NCBI GenBank assembly: GCA_956465555.1
Contig: OY101126.1
Span: forward strand, 1,530,501 to 1,594,500
Direction of reading: 5' to 3'
DNA length: 64,000 nt
Source: Nitzschia sp. pyKryTriq1
Taxonomy: Eukaryota > Bacillariophyta > Bacillariophyceae > Bacillariales > Bacillariaceae
Made by a program: the position numbers and the translations under genes. The notes beneath the pieces are model-generated. The model was not told where the DNA came from. It saw only the letters and a program-made list of their open reading frames with translations, and searched no databases. Positions 37,791-47,987 of this stretch are shown here, one piece after another. Position 1 is the stretch's first letter. Every line of letters starts with the position of its first letter.

Positions 37791-38434
37791 GTAGTAGTAC
37801 TACTACTGCTACTACTACTACTACTACTAGAGTAGAGAGTAATTGCGACCGGTAGCTAATAGCTACCGGTGCCGTAGTAGAGAGTAGTATCAATTGGAAG
37901 TTGAAAGCGAACCCACAACCTCCAAAAATAACACGTGAGCGAGGCGCTTCGTTCTTTTGTTCCAGTGAGGCCGACTTACTTCTGACAAGAGTTACAAGTA
38001 TCAGTATCGATCCAGTAGGCCCTACTCGCACAGTCCGTGCAGCGCAGTATTCAAGCTTTTGCTAAAAGCAAGCACAAAAATTCTGCTGTTTCTCCGATGG
38101 GCCTTCTTCTCGTGATGTAGAGTTCTCGTTGTTGGAAGATAATCTAAATACGACAACAACCCCATCTAGTAGGTTCTCCTTTAGAGTTCTCGTTGCGTTG
38201 GAATAGGGAATAGTGTTCTGGGTTCTGGGTTCGCCAGTACGGATACTGTACAACTACCGGTATGGCCACGGGGAAACGAACCACATAACCAACACTCCTC
38301 GCTCCCAACTCCCAACCCACTGATCTTTCCAACACGGCGCCACTGTCACCAAACTCTCTCGCATGGAAATGGGATATTATAAGCCATTAGCTATTAGCTA
38401 GCAGGATAATACCGACACAAGCAAACACACTGAC
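37791..38434. other. Intergenic with perfect inverted repeat and CTA tract
   Basis: A TAC/TAG trinucleotide tract (37787-37835) is followed by an inverted repeat (listed separately). Further right, AGAGTTCTCGTTG occurs twice near 38120 and 38180. It probably contains the promoter of the histidine kinase and perhaps a missed 5' exon of the minus-strand gene. Confidence 0.45.
37848..37870. repeat. Perfect 11-bp inverted repeat
   Basis: ACCGGTAGCTA, one spacer base, then TAGCTACCGGT. It could form a hairpin in RNA or a cruciform in DNA, and contains the ACCGGT core common in this window. Confidence 0.9.
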
Positions 38435-41433
38435 ATGCCCAAACCAAAACCAAAACCGGAAACAATAAAATCCAGCGACACACAAATATGTGTGCTACGC
38501 GTATGCTTCGTCACGACTTTGATTGCAGCGGCAGGTGTATGCGGCGTGGTGGCCTACTCGATGACTCGGCGCCTGGAGCATGAAATGGCGCTATCCACTT
38601 TCGACAACATCGCAGACTCTGCCCTGCTTCGAGCCCAGCAATTAGTGAGTATCAAGATCGAAGGGGCGAGTCTTCTCGCTGAACTCTACAGCAGCTCCTT
38701 CCCCGACCCCGACCAATGGCCGTTCGTGTCGCTTCCTGGCTTCACGGCAGCCGCCTCCCGCATCGGTCTCATGGCACGTCCCACGGACGGAGCGATGGAT
38801 AGAATCCAATCGTTTGCAATGAATATGCTCATCAACCCAGATCAAGTCGAGTCGTTCGAGCAGCATGCCAAGCAAGTCTTCGAAGAACAAGGATACCCAG
38901 AAGGAACGGGCTACAATGAAGGGGTAGGATTTGGTATCTTTCACTTTGATCGAAATAAGACAAGGTGCAGAAGTGGTACCGGTACAGGCGAAGCGGACTC
39001 TGACGAATATCAGAGTTCCCAAAATATCTCTGCCCCTCTTTTCCAAGGAAACACGGAAAATCTCATGTCAATTATGCTGTTGGATCTACACCATACACAC
39101 GATGTTGGTCCCTGGATCGACAGCCTCCTCGATTGTGCGCAAGAACTCAACGAACAAAGTAGTTGCAATCAACAGTGGCATAGTTGCTCATACGGTTTGA
39201 TTCCTTGTTCCTACACAACGAGCTCGCACAAACTCCTCTTCAATGATGGTGAGCCTTTGGTGAACATTGGTGTTCCAATATTTCCTTCTGGTGGCAAGCA
39301 TCAGGTGACAGGGATCGTGACTACTGTCATTGCTTGGTCCGAAGCGTTGAATACGTGTATTCCATCGTATCTCAAAGGTATTCGGGCAGTGATTTCTCCT
39401 TCCGATGGAGGGGAGCCATATACTTACGAGATCAACAACGGCGTTGCTACTCTTCTTGGCCGAGGCGATCACCACGATCCTGCACTTGGCAAGTACGCGC
39501 ATTCCATTATTCTTAATGGCATTTTTTCAATTTCGAGAGCCGCCCCGCTTTCGGTCGAATACACCCTCACTCTTACCCCAACCCAAGAAACCTTCGAGGA
39601 TTTCTACACATTCATCCCAGTGATGGTGTGCGTTGGCTTCGTGGCGATTATTGGCATCTGTACTCTTGTCTTTTCGGGTTACGATTACCTCGTAAGAGAC
39701 CAAGCCCGTCGACGAACTGCCATTCTGGACTTGAAACGGCGATTTGTTCGGTTTGTTTCCCATGAAATCCGAACACCCCTCAATACAAGTTGCATGGGAC
39801 TAGATCTACTGAATGCTGACCTCCAAGAATTCTCGAAGGCCATATCGAAACCCCACCCACCAGAACAAAGCAGCAAAGATGCAGACTATGATACCACCAA
39901 AATCAAAGTATCCGAATGGCTCGATATTATGGGTGACGTGATGGACAATTGTCGCAACTCTGTCTCTGTTCTGAATGATATACTCTCCTACGACAAAATC
40001 GAGGCTGGGACACTGCACCTCGAAATGGATCCAGTCAACATATGGGAGATAGCTCGCAAGACGGTAGGTGAGTTTCAGATACAGGCAAAGACAAATGATA
40101 TCACTTTGATTCTGAACGAGGAGAACGGCTTGATCGACGATCCCAGTGTGTTGTGTGCCCCGTGTGCTGGTGCTGCAGGACAACTTCTCGAAGAGCGATA
40201 TTGCGTTCTAGGTGACAGCATTCGATTGGCTCAAGTGCTTCGCAATCTGATCTCGAACGCACTGAAATTCAGTCCGGCCCACCACCGTGTTGTTGCATCC
40301 ATCGTTTACAAGCCACAACAGCAGGAGTGCAATTCTCTCGAGGATAGACGCCATAAACACCATTTCTTGAAGGCTGCTACTGCCCATTCCGACTTTGGCT
40401 CGATATCATCTTTGGCCAAGTCTTCTAGGACGCAGGATGAAAGCGAGTGCGAGCCTTTGCCGCGATGCGGCTCTATTGAAATATCAGTTTGCGACGAAGG
40501 CGTCGGTATGGATGAATACCAGCTTCAACTTTTGTTTGGAGAGGGCGTACAATTTGATGCCAACAGACTGCAGCACGGTGGAGGATCGGGCCTCGGGTTA
40601 TTCATATCTCGCAATATCATCTTGCAGCACGGTGGAAGCATCGAGGCTGATTCAGATGGGCCCGGGCTTGGATCCACATTCAAAGTGGAGTTGCCGTTAT
40701 ATTATCGCCGTCCGATGATAGTGACAGCCGTCGCCGCAAAGTCACCTCGTTTGTGCAAGGAAACAACAGTCAAGACGAGTGGGCAGGCGATGACTACTAC
40801 TACTCCAGTGGTTGCTCGAGACAGTGAGTGCTCTTCGGGTCGCCACCGACGCATCTTGGTTGTAGAAGACGTTGTCTCGAATAGCAAGATGCTGTGTAGA
40901 CTTCTAGAGCGCGCTGGTCATGAATGCACCACGGCTATGAACGGTCAAGAGGCCGTAGACATGATCAAAGAAGACATGGAGATGTCTGCCGTTGTGGACG
41001 GTGCTTTGAAGCAGCAGCACGATATAGAGCGACAGTCCTTTGACACGATACTGATTGACAACGAGATGCGTAAGTTGATACTATTGGAAACCTCCTTGGT
41101 GCAGGCCGTACTCACTCGTTTTCTGACCTTGTCTTCCCCCATACTACTAAATGATGTCGGCTCGTGTTGCAACACCCTTCCCTTCCCTTCCCTTTCCTTT
41201 CCTTTCCTTTCCTTTCCTTTCCTTCCTCGTCAGCCATCATGGACGGCCCCAATGCCACCAGAATCATTCGATCCCTCGGTTTCCGGGGAGTCATATTCGG
41301 CTGTACAGGCAACGTGTTACAGGAGGATATCGCGTCCTTTAAAGATCATGGAGCGGACGATGTGGTTGCCAAACCCATTCGATATTCCAAGATTGAAGAG
41401 TGCTGGGCGAAGCATCATTCCGCTACCAGCTAG
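38435..41433 (+). CDS. Membrane hybrid histidine kinase
   Basis: Exon 1 (38435-41069) and exon 2 (41234-41433) are joined over a 164-bp intron (41070-41233), giving 944 aa. Membrane helix at about 21-42, an extracytoplasmic sensor of about 350 residues (CHASE-like opening DSALLRAQQLVSIKIEGA), and a second helix at about 393-414. HisKA follows with H443 in RFVSHEIRTPLN. The ATP-binding domain has ISNALKFSP, CDEGVGMDEYQ and GGGSGLGLFISRNI. A C-terminal receiver has ILVVEDVVSN, phospho-acceptor D875 in ILIDNEMPIMDGP (codons interrupted by the intron) and VAKPI. All residues for phosphotransfer are present. Without splicing the receiver is destroyed. A phosphotransfer (HPt) partner is not in the window. 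The ligand is unknown. Confidence 0.92.
41171..41226. repeat. CCTTT/CCCTT pentamer tract in the kinase intron
   Basis: About ten CCCTT and CCTTT units directly before the CAG acceptor at 41231-41233. It serves as an extended polypyrimidine tract. Confidence 0.85.
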
Positions 41434-41580
41434 CTCGTAGCTCCCTCTTCCCTTCATAATATTATCAACTACTAGCTCTAGTAGCTAGTAGTAGGTAGAC
41501 TAGACTACAAGTCTACTACCGAGTAATTCTCTACTTTTCGTCGAATAGATAATTGCTTTTAAAAATAACTTTTATTGTTT

Positions 41581-43012
41581 TTATCTCTTCTTCTTTGGTC
41601 GATTTTCCATATTGTTTGGTTGTTCTTCTTCCTGGTCCGTCGTAAAATCAGCGGCTTCATTCCATTCAAAATCCTTAAAGTCGGTATCCAAGAACGTTCC
41701 CGACTCTGGAACTTGGATTTGATGGAGATTATTACTATTGTTGTTATTGTTGTCGTTGTCGTCGTTGTTGTCATCATCATCGTCCACCATTAATAAAAGT
41801 CGGGGTCCATTGTGTGGAATGGGTTCTTTGATTTCAACGGGTTCATGTTCCGACAATCCCTGTTCTTGTCGGATTCGTTGTTCTACGAATCGTCGACGTT
41901 GACAATTTTCGGAGAATGCAATAATTCCTTCCAAATAAAAGGACGCGGGTGTAATTGCAGGATCATGGTTGTGATTGTTGTGATTGCTGTGATTGTTGTT
42001 GTTGTTGTGATTGAGTTGTAATTGTTTGACAAGACGTTGATAGGCTGGATCTTTTTCTGCCTTGACCTTTTGTAGCTCCTTGACGATATCGTCACAGAGA
42101 GCATCCGAGACCAAGGATCTTCCTGGCAACAATGGCAGTTCCGTGAGTTGATCTCGAATCTTGTCCGTGTCCTGTGTTATGTTATTTTATGTTATGTTAT
42201 GTTATGTTATGTTATATCATTGGATGGATAGATGGATGGATGGATGGTAGAGTATGATAGATATAGTGTGAAGTATGAAAGTATGACGTATGAGTGTTTT
42301 TTTCACAGCACGCCTACAGTACGAGTCGTCTCACTGTACTGTACTGTACTGTATATATTTGTATCAACAGGTAAAAGGTACGTACCGTGTATGCCATACT
42401 GACAGAGGCTGCCATCATGAGACTGAGCATCGAATCAAAGGCGAACCAAATGGTACGAATGACAAAGTTTTTGGATCGCGGAAAGTCCTTTCGTAGTGCG
42501 ACTTGAAAGGGATTGTTGCTGTTGCTGTTGCTGTTGCTATTGAAGGTGGAGTTTGGATTGCTGAGTTGATAGGATCCGTCTCCAGGAGGTGGTGTATTGT
42601 GCATGCTCGTATTCATGTTGTTCATGCCAGTCTTGCCCGCATTTTGCTGCTGGTGTTGCTGCTGCTGTTGGGCCATCATCATTCTTCGTTGATAGACCCA
42701 TCGGCCAATGTAAATGGGTCCCTTTCGGAGGACCAAAAAAGTGACGACGCCCGCAGCGATTCCTTCCTTGATTCCCATTCCATGCAGCTGCTGAAAGGCT
42801 GCCTTTTCTCCCTCGCCCATTTGGTATTTGATGCCCGACGCTTCGGACTGTCGAGTCATGGCTTCGAGTCGAAGAGTGGCGACTCGTTTGAATCGTTCAA
42901 AGAGCAGCATTTCCTGCTTTCTCTCTTTGAGTTGCTTTTGCAATTGTTTGTTGCCGTTGCTGTTGCTGCTTTCATGGTTGTTGTTGTTGCTGTTGTTGTT
43001 ATTGGAAGCCAT
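41581..43012 (-). CDS. Unknown Asn-rich protein with two hydrophobic segments
   Basis: Exon 1 (42386-43012) and exon 2 (41581-42171) are joined over a 214-bp GT-AG intron (42172-42385), giving 405 aa from ATG 43012. The splice joins SVSMAYT to DTDKIRDQLTELP. The N-terminus is Asn/Ser-rich. It is followed by a basic helical region (QLKERKQEMLLFERFKRVA), a hydrophobic stretch (GIAAGVVTFLVLRKGPIYIG) and Gln/Asn/Ser linkers. A second hydrophobic helix (FAFDSMLSLMMAASVSMAY) precedes a soluble C-terminus with NHNNHNH and DDDDDNND runs. No family is recognised; an organelle or ER membrane protein is possible. The intron carries ATGTT and GGAT repeats. Confidence 0.7.
42176..42247. repeat. ATGTT and GGAT short tandem repeats inside an intron
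   Basis: TTATG pentamers (42178-42215), then GATG tetramers (42222-42247), within the intron of the Asn-rich protein gene. Confidence 0.85.
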
Positions 43013-43356
43013 GGTGCATTTGTATTATTCTTGTGTGTTGTGTGTTGTGTGTTATGATGTGATGTGTGCAAATGAGATCGTCTAAATAATACTGCAGTCT
43101 TCAGACAACATCGATCGTCATCGTCGCGATCATCCAGTAAGTGCCCGATGATCTTCTTCGCGTTCTTCATGCATCGCGATTGTCTTGATGACGCATGACG
43201 CGCGATTGACGATTGTGGATTGATGTTGAGTCCAAGATTTCTCCGTCTGACCGCCTATCCTTTGTGATCGTATGAATCATTCTTCGGGACGCCAAAAATA
43301 GATTGCCACCATTCCTTACCGCTGCCACCGTTTCCTATGATTGGCATCGACTGGAC
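43013..43356. other. Short intergenic region
   Basis: It contains TGTGTTGTGTGTTGTGTGTT near 43034 and ATCGTCATCGTCGCGATCATC near 43110. No gene is seen. Confidence 0.4.
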
Positions 43357-43557
43357 ATGGGATTGAGAGGCGATTCATATACAATGGGGCCTAACTACTT
43401 ATATCTAAACTCCATCAACAATGCTATGGAGATGCTTCGGATCAATCCCAATATCATCCGCAGGGACCTGATTGCAAACCCTGCTGCCGTTGCGAAAAAG
43501 AAAGAAAAGAAGAAACGCGCTTATTCGCCCGAAAGCAAGAAGAATACGCATAAATGA
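43357..43557 (+). CDS. Possible small basic protein (66 aa)
   Basis: ATG 43357 begins MGLRGDSYTMGPNYLYLNS, then NAMEMLRINPNIIRRDLI and a Lys-rich tail (VAKKKEKKKRAYSPE). Amino-acid composition looks protein-like and the tail looks nuclear-localising, but no family is recognised. The open frame extends upstream of the ATG, so it may be the last exon of a larger gene whose earlier exons I could not find. It is convergent with the alcohol dehydrogenase gene. Confidence 0.3.
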   Translation: MGLRGDSYTMGPNYLYLNSINNAMEMLRINPNIIRRDLIANPAAVAKKKEKKKRAYSPESKKNTHK

Positions 43558-43582
43558 AGATATAAATGAATAAATTCATCAT

Positions 43583-44812
43583 CTATAATCGAGCGCTACT
43601 GTACCTACTATCATTATTAGAAGGTGAAGAATCATCATCAAAGTTTGTAATCATCACCATGCCCAATGGACTAGCTTGATCCATCGCTTCCAAAGCTCGG
43701 CATCCTTCTTCTAGCGACACTTCGGCATGGACGAGTTGACAAGGATCCATCGAGGGAGTTTTGGCGACGAGGTCCAACAGATCTGGCAAGACATTGGCAT
43801 CAAAGCCGTGTGATCCTATTATCGTCACTTCCTTTCCTGCCACTCGACTCATGGGAATAGACGGGGGAGTATGGGGCAATCCTACTTGCACCATGCATCC
43901 ACCCGGTCGGGTAGCGTAGACCGCGGCTTCACTCGTAGTAGCAAAGCCAGCGGCGTCCAAGGTGAGGTCAACGCCATCATCGTCACCGGCGCCGCCAAGC
44001 CTAGACAATATCATCATCTGTACTACTCCTTCAGCTATCTGTTTCGAGGATTGTTTTGGTTGAACTTGGACGGTATGAGTCGCCCCCAATGATTTTGCTT
44101 TCTCGAGAGCCTGGATAGAAACGTCGACCGCCACAATGACGCTTGCCGTTCGAGCTGCAGCGAGCATGATACATGATAATCCTAGCCCTCCACATCCAAA
44201 GACTGCCACCGACTGTCCTTCTTTCAAGTTTCCTTGTTGATAGATAGCCCGATAGGCTGTCGTAAATCGACATCCCAAGGCGGCCGCTTGGACAAAGGAA
44301 ATGCCACTGGGTAGTCGCCGTACGTTTCGATCGGCTCTCGGAACCGCCACGTACTCGGCAAAGCTCCCCCACTGCGTAAATCCCGGCTGCTTTTGATCGG
44401 CACAAATTGTGGGTTGATTCCGAGGAGGCTGGCAGTAGCGACAGCTTCCACAGCTCAAGATAAAGGGAATTGCTACCCGATCGCCCAGTTGGATCTTGTC
44501 CACTAGACTTCCCGCGTCCACCACGACTCCACTGAATTCATGACCGGGACAAAACGGAAGGCCGTGTTGATGAATATCTCCATCATGACCCTTCCAACCG
44601 TGCCAGTCACTTCGACAAACCCCCGTGGCCATGACTCGGATCAACACCCCATCGTCGGGGGTGCGAGGAATCGGAACGTCTTGCTGAACGCGAATGGGCC
44701 CACCAAAAGATTCGTAAATGGCAGCTTTCATCGTTCTTGCTGCTGCTGCCGCTGCCGCTGCCGCTGCTGTTGTTGCTGTTGCTGTTGCTACTGCAGTTGC
44801 TGTTGTCACCAT
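43583..44812 (-). CDS. Zinc-dependent alcohol dehydrogenase (MDR family)
   Basis: A 409-aa intronless frame. Catalytic zinc ligands appear in GVCRSDWHG (C66, H71 region) and PGHEFSG (H91, E92). The structural zinc lobe is C121-x2-C124-x2-C127-x9-C137. The Rossmann motif is VAVFGCGGLGLS, and VIVAVD ends with the acidic residue that favours NAD(H). The order and length fit medium-chain dehydrogenases acting on alcohols or aldehydes; the substrate cannot be read. The first 27 codons (VTTATAVATATATT then Ala run) come from a GCA/ACA microsatellite, so the true start may be M28 (44731), where the family normally begins (MKAAIYESFGG). It is divergent with the gene at 45728. Confidence 0.9.
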   Translation of the reverse strand: MVTTATAVATATATTAAAAAAAAAARTMKAAIYESFGGPIRVQQDVPIPRTPDDGVLIRVMATGVCRSDWHGWKGHDGDIHQHGLPFCPGHEFSGVVVDAGSLVDKIQLGDRVAIPFILSCGSCRYCQPPRNQPTICADQKQPGFTQWGSFAEYVAVPRADRNVRRLPSGISFVQAAALGCRFTTAYRAIYQQGNLKEGQSVAVFGCGGLGLSCIMLAAARTASVIVAVDVSIQALEKAKSLGATHTVQVQPKQSSKQIAEGVVQMMILSRLGGAGDDDGVDLTLDAAGFATTSEAAVYATRPGGCMVQVGLPHTPPSIPMSRVAGKEVTIIGSHGFDANVLPDLLDLVAKTPSMDPCQLVHAEVSLEEGCRALEAMDQASPLGMVMITNFDDDSSPSNNDSRYSSARL

Positions 44813-45727
44813 GATCTTGCGTGCCCAAATAAGTCTCTGTACCGGTATCTATGACGTACGTATCGATACTACAAGTCATGTAGCATATTATGTCTCTCGG
44901 CTTCAGAGAGTGTTGTTGCTGTTTGTTGTGAGAGAGCAAGGTGCATCGAAAGCATTATCGTCATCAACAACATCTTAACTTCTATTACCCTTGTTCTGGC
45001 GGCAGAGAAAAAAATGGCGGGAAGAATAAATCGTTTCACAGGTTTGGGTGAAGGCCAGACGGGATCATCCGACGTCATCATTGCGATGCGATCGCATCGA
45101 TCCCGCCAGACTCGAAGACGATGTCGTCAGTCGTCGCTCGTCAGACCTCGCGCCGAATAAGAAAAGATGATCCTATTCTACGTGGTTTGTTATCGAAACC
45201 CTTCTTTATTCTTCTTTACTATACCTGCCTTGCTTTTTGGTTCTCCCGGCCATCCCTTCAAACCGTTCTCTAAAACCGGACCAACGCGAAGTCGTGTGCA
45301 CGACTGGAACCGGAAAGAATGTCATCGATCAATCACAAAACATCCTCTCTACAGTACTGTATCTTCAAGGACCATCGAGAAGTCCGAAGAAGACTGGAAC
45401 GTGAAGCGACCCTCTCATCTCACACCAATCCACATTCAAAAATATTCTGATCGATGATTCGCCGCCTCTTCCATTTCACTCTAAAATCCAATCCCATCAT
45501 CATCGTCGTCCCATCTTCTATCGAGCGATTCACATTATAATAATTCTATCCGTTTTGATAGCCGACACCTACCATCAGCTGAGACCCCACGACTCACTCT
45601 CTCTATAACTCGCTTTTGACATCATCGTCACGTTACGCATACATACCCGTACCGCACCACCGTTTCATTCACATTCACATTCACACACAACACTCACGCA
45701 CTCATAAAAAAACCAATTCAATAGAAT
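44813..45727. other. Divergent intergenic region
   Basis: No gene is supported. It includes CTGTACCGGTATC near 44838 and a CATTCACATTCACATTCACAC run near 45668 in the probable leader of the next gene. Confidence 0.45.
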
Positions 45728-47608
45728 ATGAACAACAATATGATGACAAAGAAGACGAAGAACAAGCTCACGTTTGCTGCCAGCATGAGCAACCACCATC
45801 ACCCAACAACGAGCAGCATCAACAGCAACAATCCCAAAACTACTACTACTACTGCTAGCAGCAGGCTGCTGTTGCATAACAACAACACCACAACCTACAA
45901 TGAGAGTGGTGGTGCTCTCTTTCGGTCGGTGAGCATGGACGTAGTGGTGGAGCCGTCACTTCATCATCATCATCATCAGCATCATTTTGCCCATGATCAT
46001 TCGACAACGACGACAACGATTCCCTTTCGTGGTACGATTAGACTCTCAAAGTCTCACTCGACTCCAATTCCATCATCAGACTTGCCAAAGAGCGGTACTG
46101 CAAGTACAAGTACAAGTTGTACAAGTACTGCTACTTCTTCTACTACTAGTAGTGATGAACAAGAACCGTGGGTATGGAAGCTCTTGCCGCACCAAGTACG
46201 TCCCGTCCCCATTTACCATCCCTTGGAACATACGGCCATTACTGTTTACGAGGATGATGTTCTTCCCCTGGACGAAATCACACGGCGCATTTCGACATTT
46301 TTGAAACAAGAATCGATCCCTGCCAAGTATGACGATGATCGCGGCCGAGTCAGCTGCATGACGGAAGGTCTTGTCAAGTTTGTCGTTCAGCTTTGGAGAA
46401 AAACACCAATTACAACTACAACAACAACAACAAATACTGGTAGTAATGGTGTTAGTGGTGGTGGTGGTATAGTGGTCGAGGTCCAGCGTCGCCAAGGATG
46501 TTGTATCGCCATGCAAGCCATCCGGCATCATCTATTGGACGCCATCCTAATGGGGACTGGACAACCATATTATTATGAACGTCATTATTGTCAACATCCT
46601 CATCATCGCGCGCTGGTGGGCTCTACCACCACCGCCACCGCCACGATGATCACCAACAGCCCCAGCAGCAAGACTACCAGTACTAGTACTACGACTTGTT
46701 GTCCTCGAACCACTTGTGGCATCCTTCAAAACTTGGTCGAACGAACGGCACGATCCTTGCCCCCACCACCACCCAACCATCATCTTCCCTGCGGCTCGGC
46801 GGCGCTGGACTTGGCCAAGAGATTATTGAAAAGCGATCGTTTGGACGCCCAACGACTGGCATTGGAATCTCTTTGTAGTTTGACCAATCCCGCCCAAGTG
46901 TTTTTGAGAGATGCCGACCAAATCTCACGGATCATTCTACTTGGTGTTGGTGGCGGTAGTGATGATCATGATGATGCTTCTGATGATGATAATGATCATT
47001 CCGAATGGCAAGAATTGTTGGGTCGGTATTTTGAAAAGTATCACATTAGTAGTGCTCATATGCATGACGACGATGGCAACGACAACGATAACAACAACAA
47101 CAACAACAACAACAATAACCACGGAGGTGGCAATGCCAGCAGTATGAATTTGGATTACCAGCAAGGCGAATTGATGGGTGAATTACACTTTCTGGCACTC
47201 AAGGTTGTGAGTCAAGCGATCGAGTCCCTTGTCGTCGCTCCTCCTGGTGCTGGAGCAGCAAACCACAAGAACCAATTTTCGTTTTCCACCCCCTTTTGGA
47301 CGACCGTCCTTCAGGCACTCTACTACAATGTGACTGTTGCCACACATCGTCCACTCGAGGCCGCATGGTCGATTCGATCTTTGCGTCATTTGCAATCCGT
47401 ACAACCCGACGATTTCTTGCTGCAATTCTTCTTGATCATTCTTGAAATTCCCAAAAGCAGCCAGCAGCAACATGCTGCTGGACGACTCCTCTATGAAAGT
47501 CTCGTCAAGGCTCATGACTTTGGAAGGCAGCAAAATAGATCGCTTCAAGTGGAAACGGAACAATGGATGGGACGACTCGACTGGGATTTGCTTACTAGTA
47601 GTAGCTAG
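45728..47608 (+). CDS. Unknown low-complexity protein, possible helical-repeat region
   Basis: An intronless 626-aa frame from ATG 45728. The first 150 residues are Asn/Thr/His/Ser runs. A conserved-looking part follows (EDDVLPLDEITRRISTFLKQ, TEGLVKFVVQLWR, IVVEVQRRQGCCIAMQAIRH). A helical segment comes next (ALDLAKRLLKSDRLDAQRLA, then LESLCSLTNPAQVFLRDADQ) that resembles armadillo/HEAT helices. Further helices follow after an Asn/Asp/His insertion. The EITRRISTFL...VEVQRR part looks like a KA1-like fold, but that is a weak impression. Function unknown. Confidence 0.7.
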   Translation: MNNNMMTKKTKNKLTFAASMSNHHHPTTSSINSNNPKTTTTTASSRLLLHNNNTTTYNESGGALFRSVSMDVVVEPSLHHHHHQHHFAHDHSTTTTTIPFRGTIRLSKSHSTPIPSSDLPKSGTASTSTSCTSTATSSTTSSDEQEPWVWKLLPHQVRPVPIYHPLEHTAITVYEDDVLPLDEITRRISTFLKQESIPAKYDDDRGRVSCMTEGLVKFVVQLWRKTPITTTTTTTNTGSNGVSGGGGIVVEVQRRQGCCIAMQAIRHHLLDAILMGTGQPYYYERHYCQHPHHRALVGSTTTATATMITNSPSSKTTSTSTTTCCPRTTCGILQNLVERTARSLPPPPPNHHLPCGSAALDLAKRLLKSDRLDAQRLALESLCSLTNPAQVFLRDADQISRIILLGVGGGSDDHDDASDDDNDHSEWQELLGRYFEKYHISSAHMHDDDGNDNDNNNNNNNNNNHGGGNASSMNLDYQQGELMGELHFLALKVVSQAIESLVVAPPGAGAANHKNQFSFSTPFWTTVLQALYYNVTVATHRPLEAAWSIRSLRHLQSVQPDDFLLQFFLIILEIPKSSQQQHAAGRLLYESLVKAHDFGRQQNRSLQVETEQWMGRLDWDLLTSSS

Positions 47609-47987
47609 CTAGCAGCTAGAGTAGTAGAGCAGCTAAGAGTAGCTACGAGAGCCTGCTGCTCAAGCCAAAGACGACAGATGGCCAGTACTTGGTAATGGTA
47701 ATGGTACTGGTACTGTATTTAATTCAAAAGGATATACGACAAAGTAATAGAGAAAATTGACCCACCTCAAACCTGAAAGTGTCTCAACTACTACTAGTAG
47801 TAGTATTACTACTCTAGTAGTACTATTAGTACAAGTAGTAGTAGAAGAAGAAGCATAACAAGGCTCCAATTACTTTATCATGATTTTTAGGCGCGAATGA
47901 ATACACATAGTGATGGTGGTGATGATGCTGATTTTGTTGTTGGCTTGGCTTGGCTTGGCTTGAGTTGACTGGCATAATACGTACTGT
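47609..47987. other. Convergent intergenic region, CTA/TAG and GTA tracts
   Basis: It contains CTAGCTAGCAGCTAGAGTAG (47605-47630), GGTAATGGTACTGGTACTG (47698) and a TACTAGTAGTAGTAT tract (47790-47840). A TTGGC pentamer run lies at 47940-47965. No gene is seen. Confidence 0.5.
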
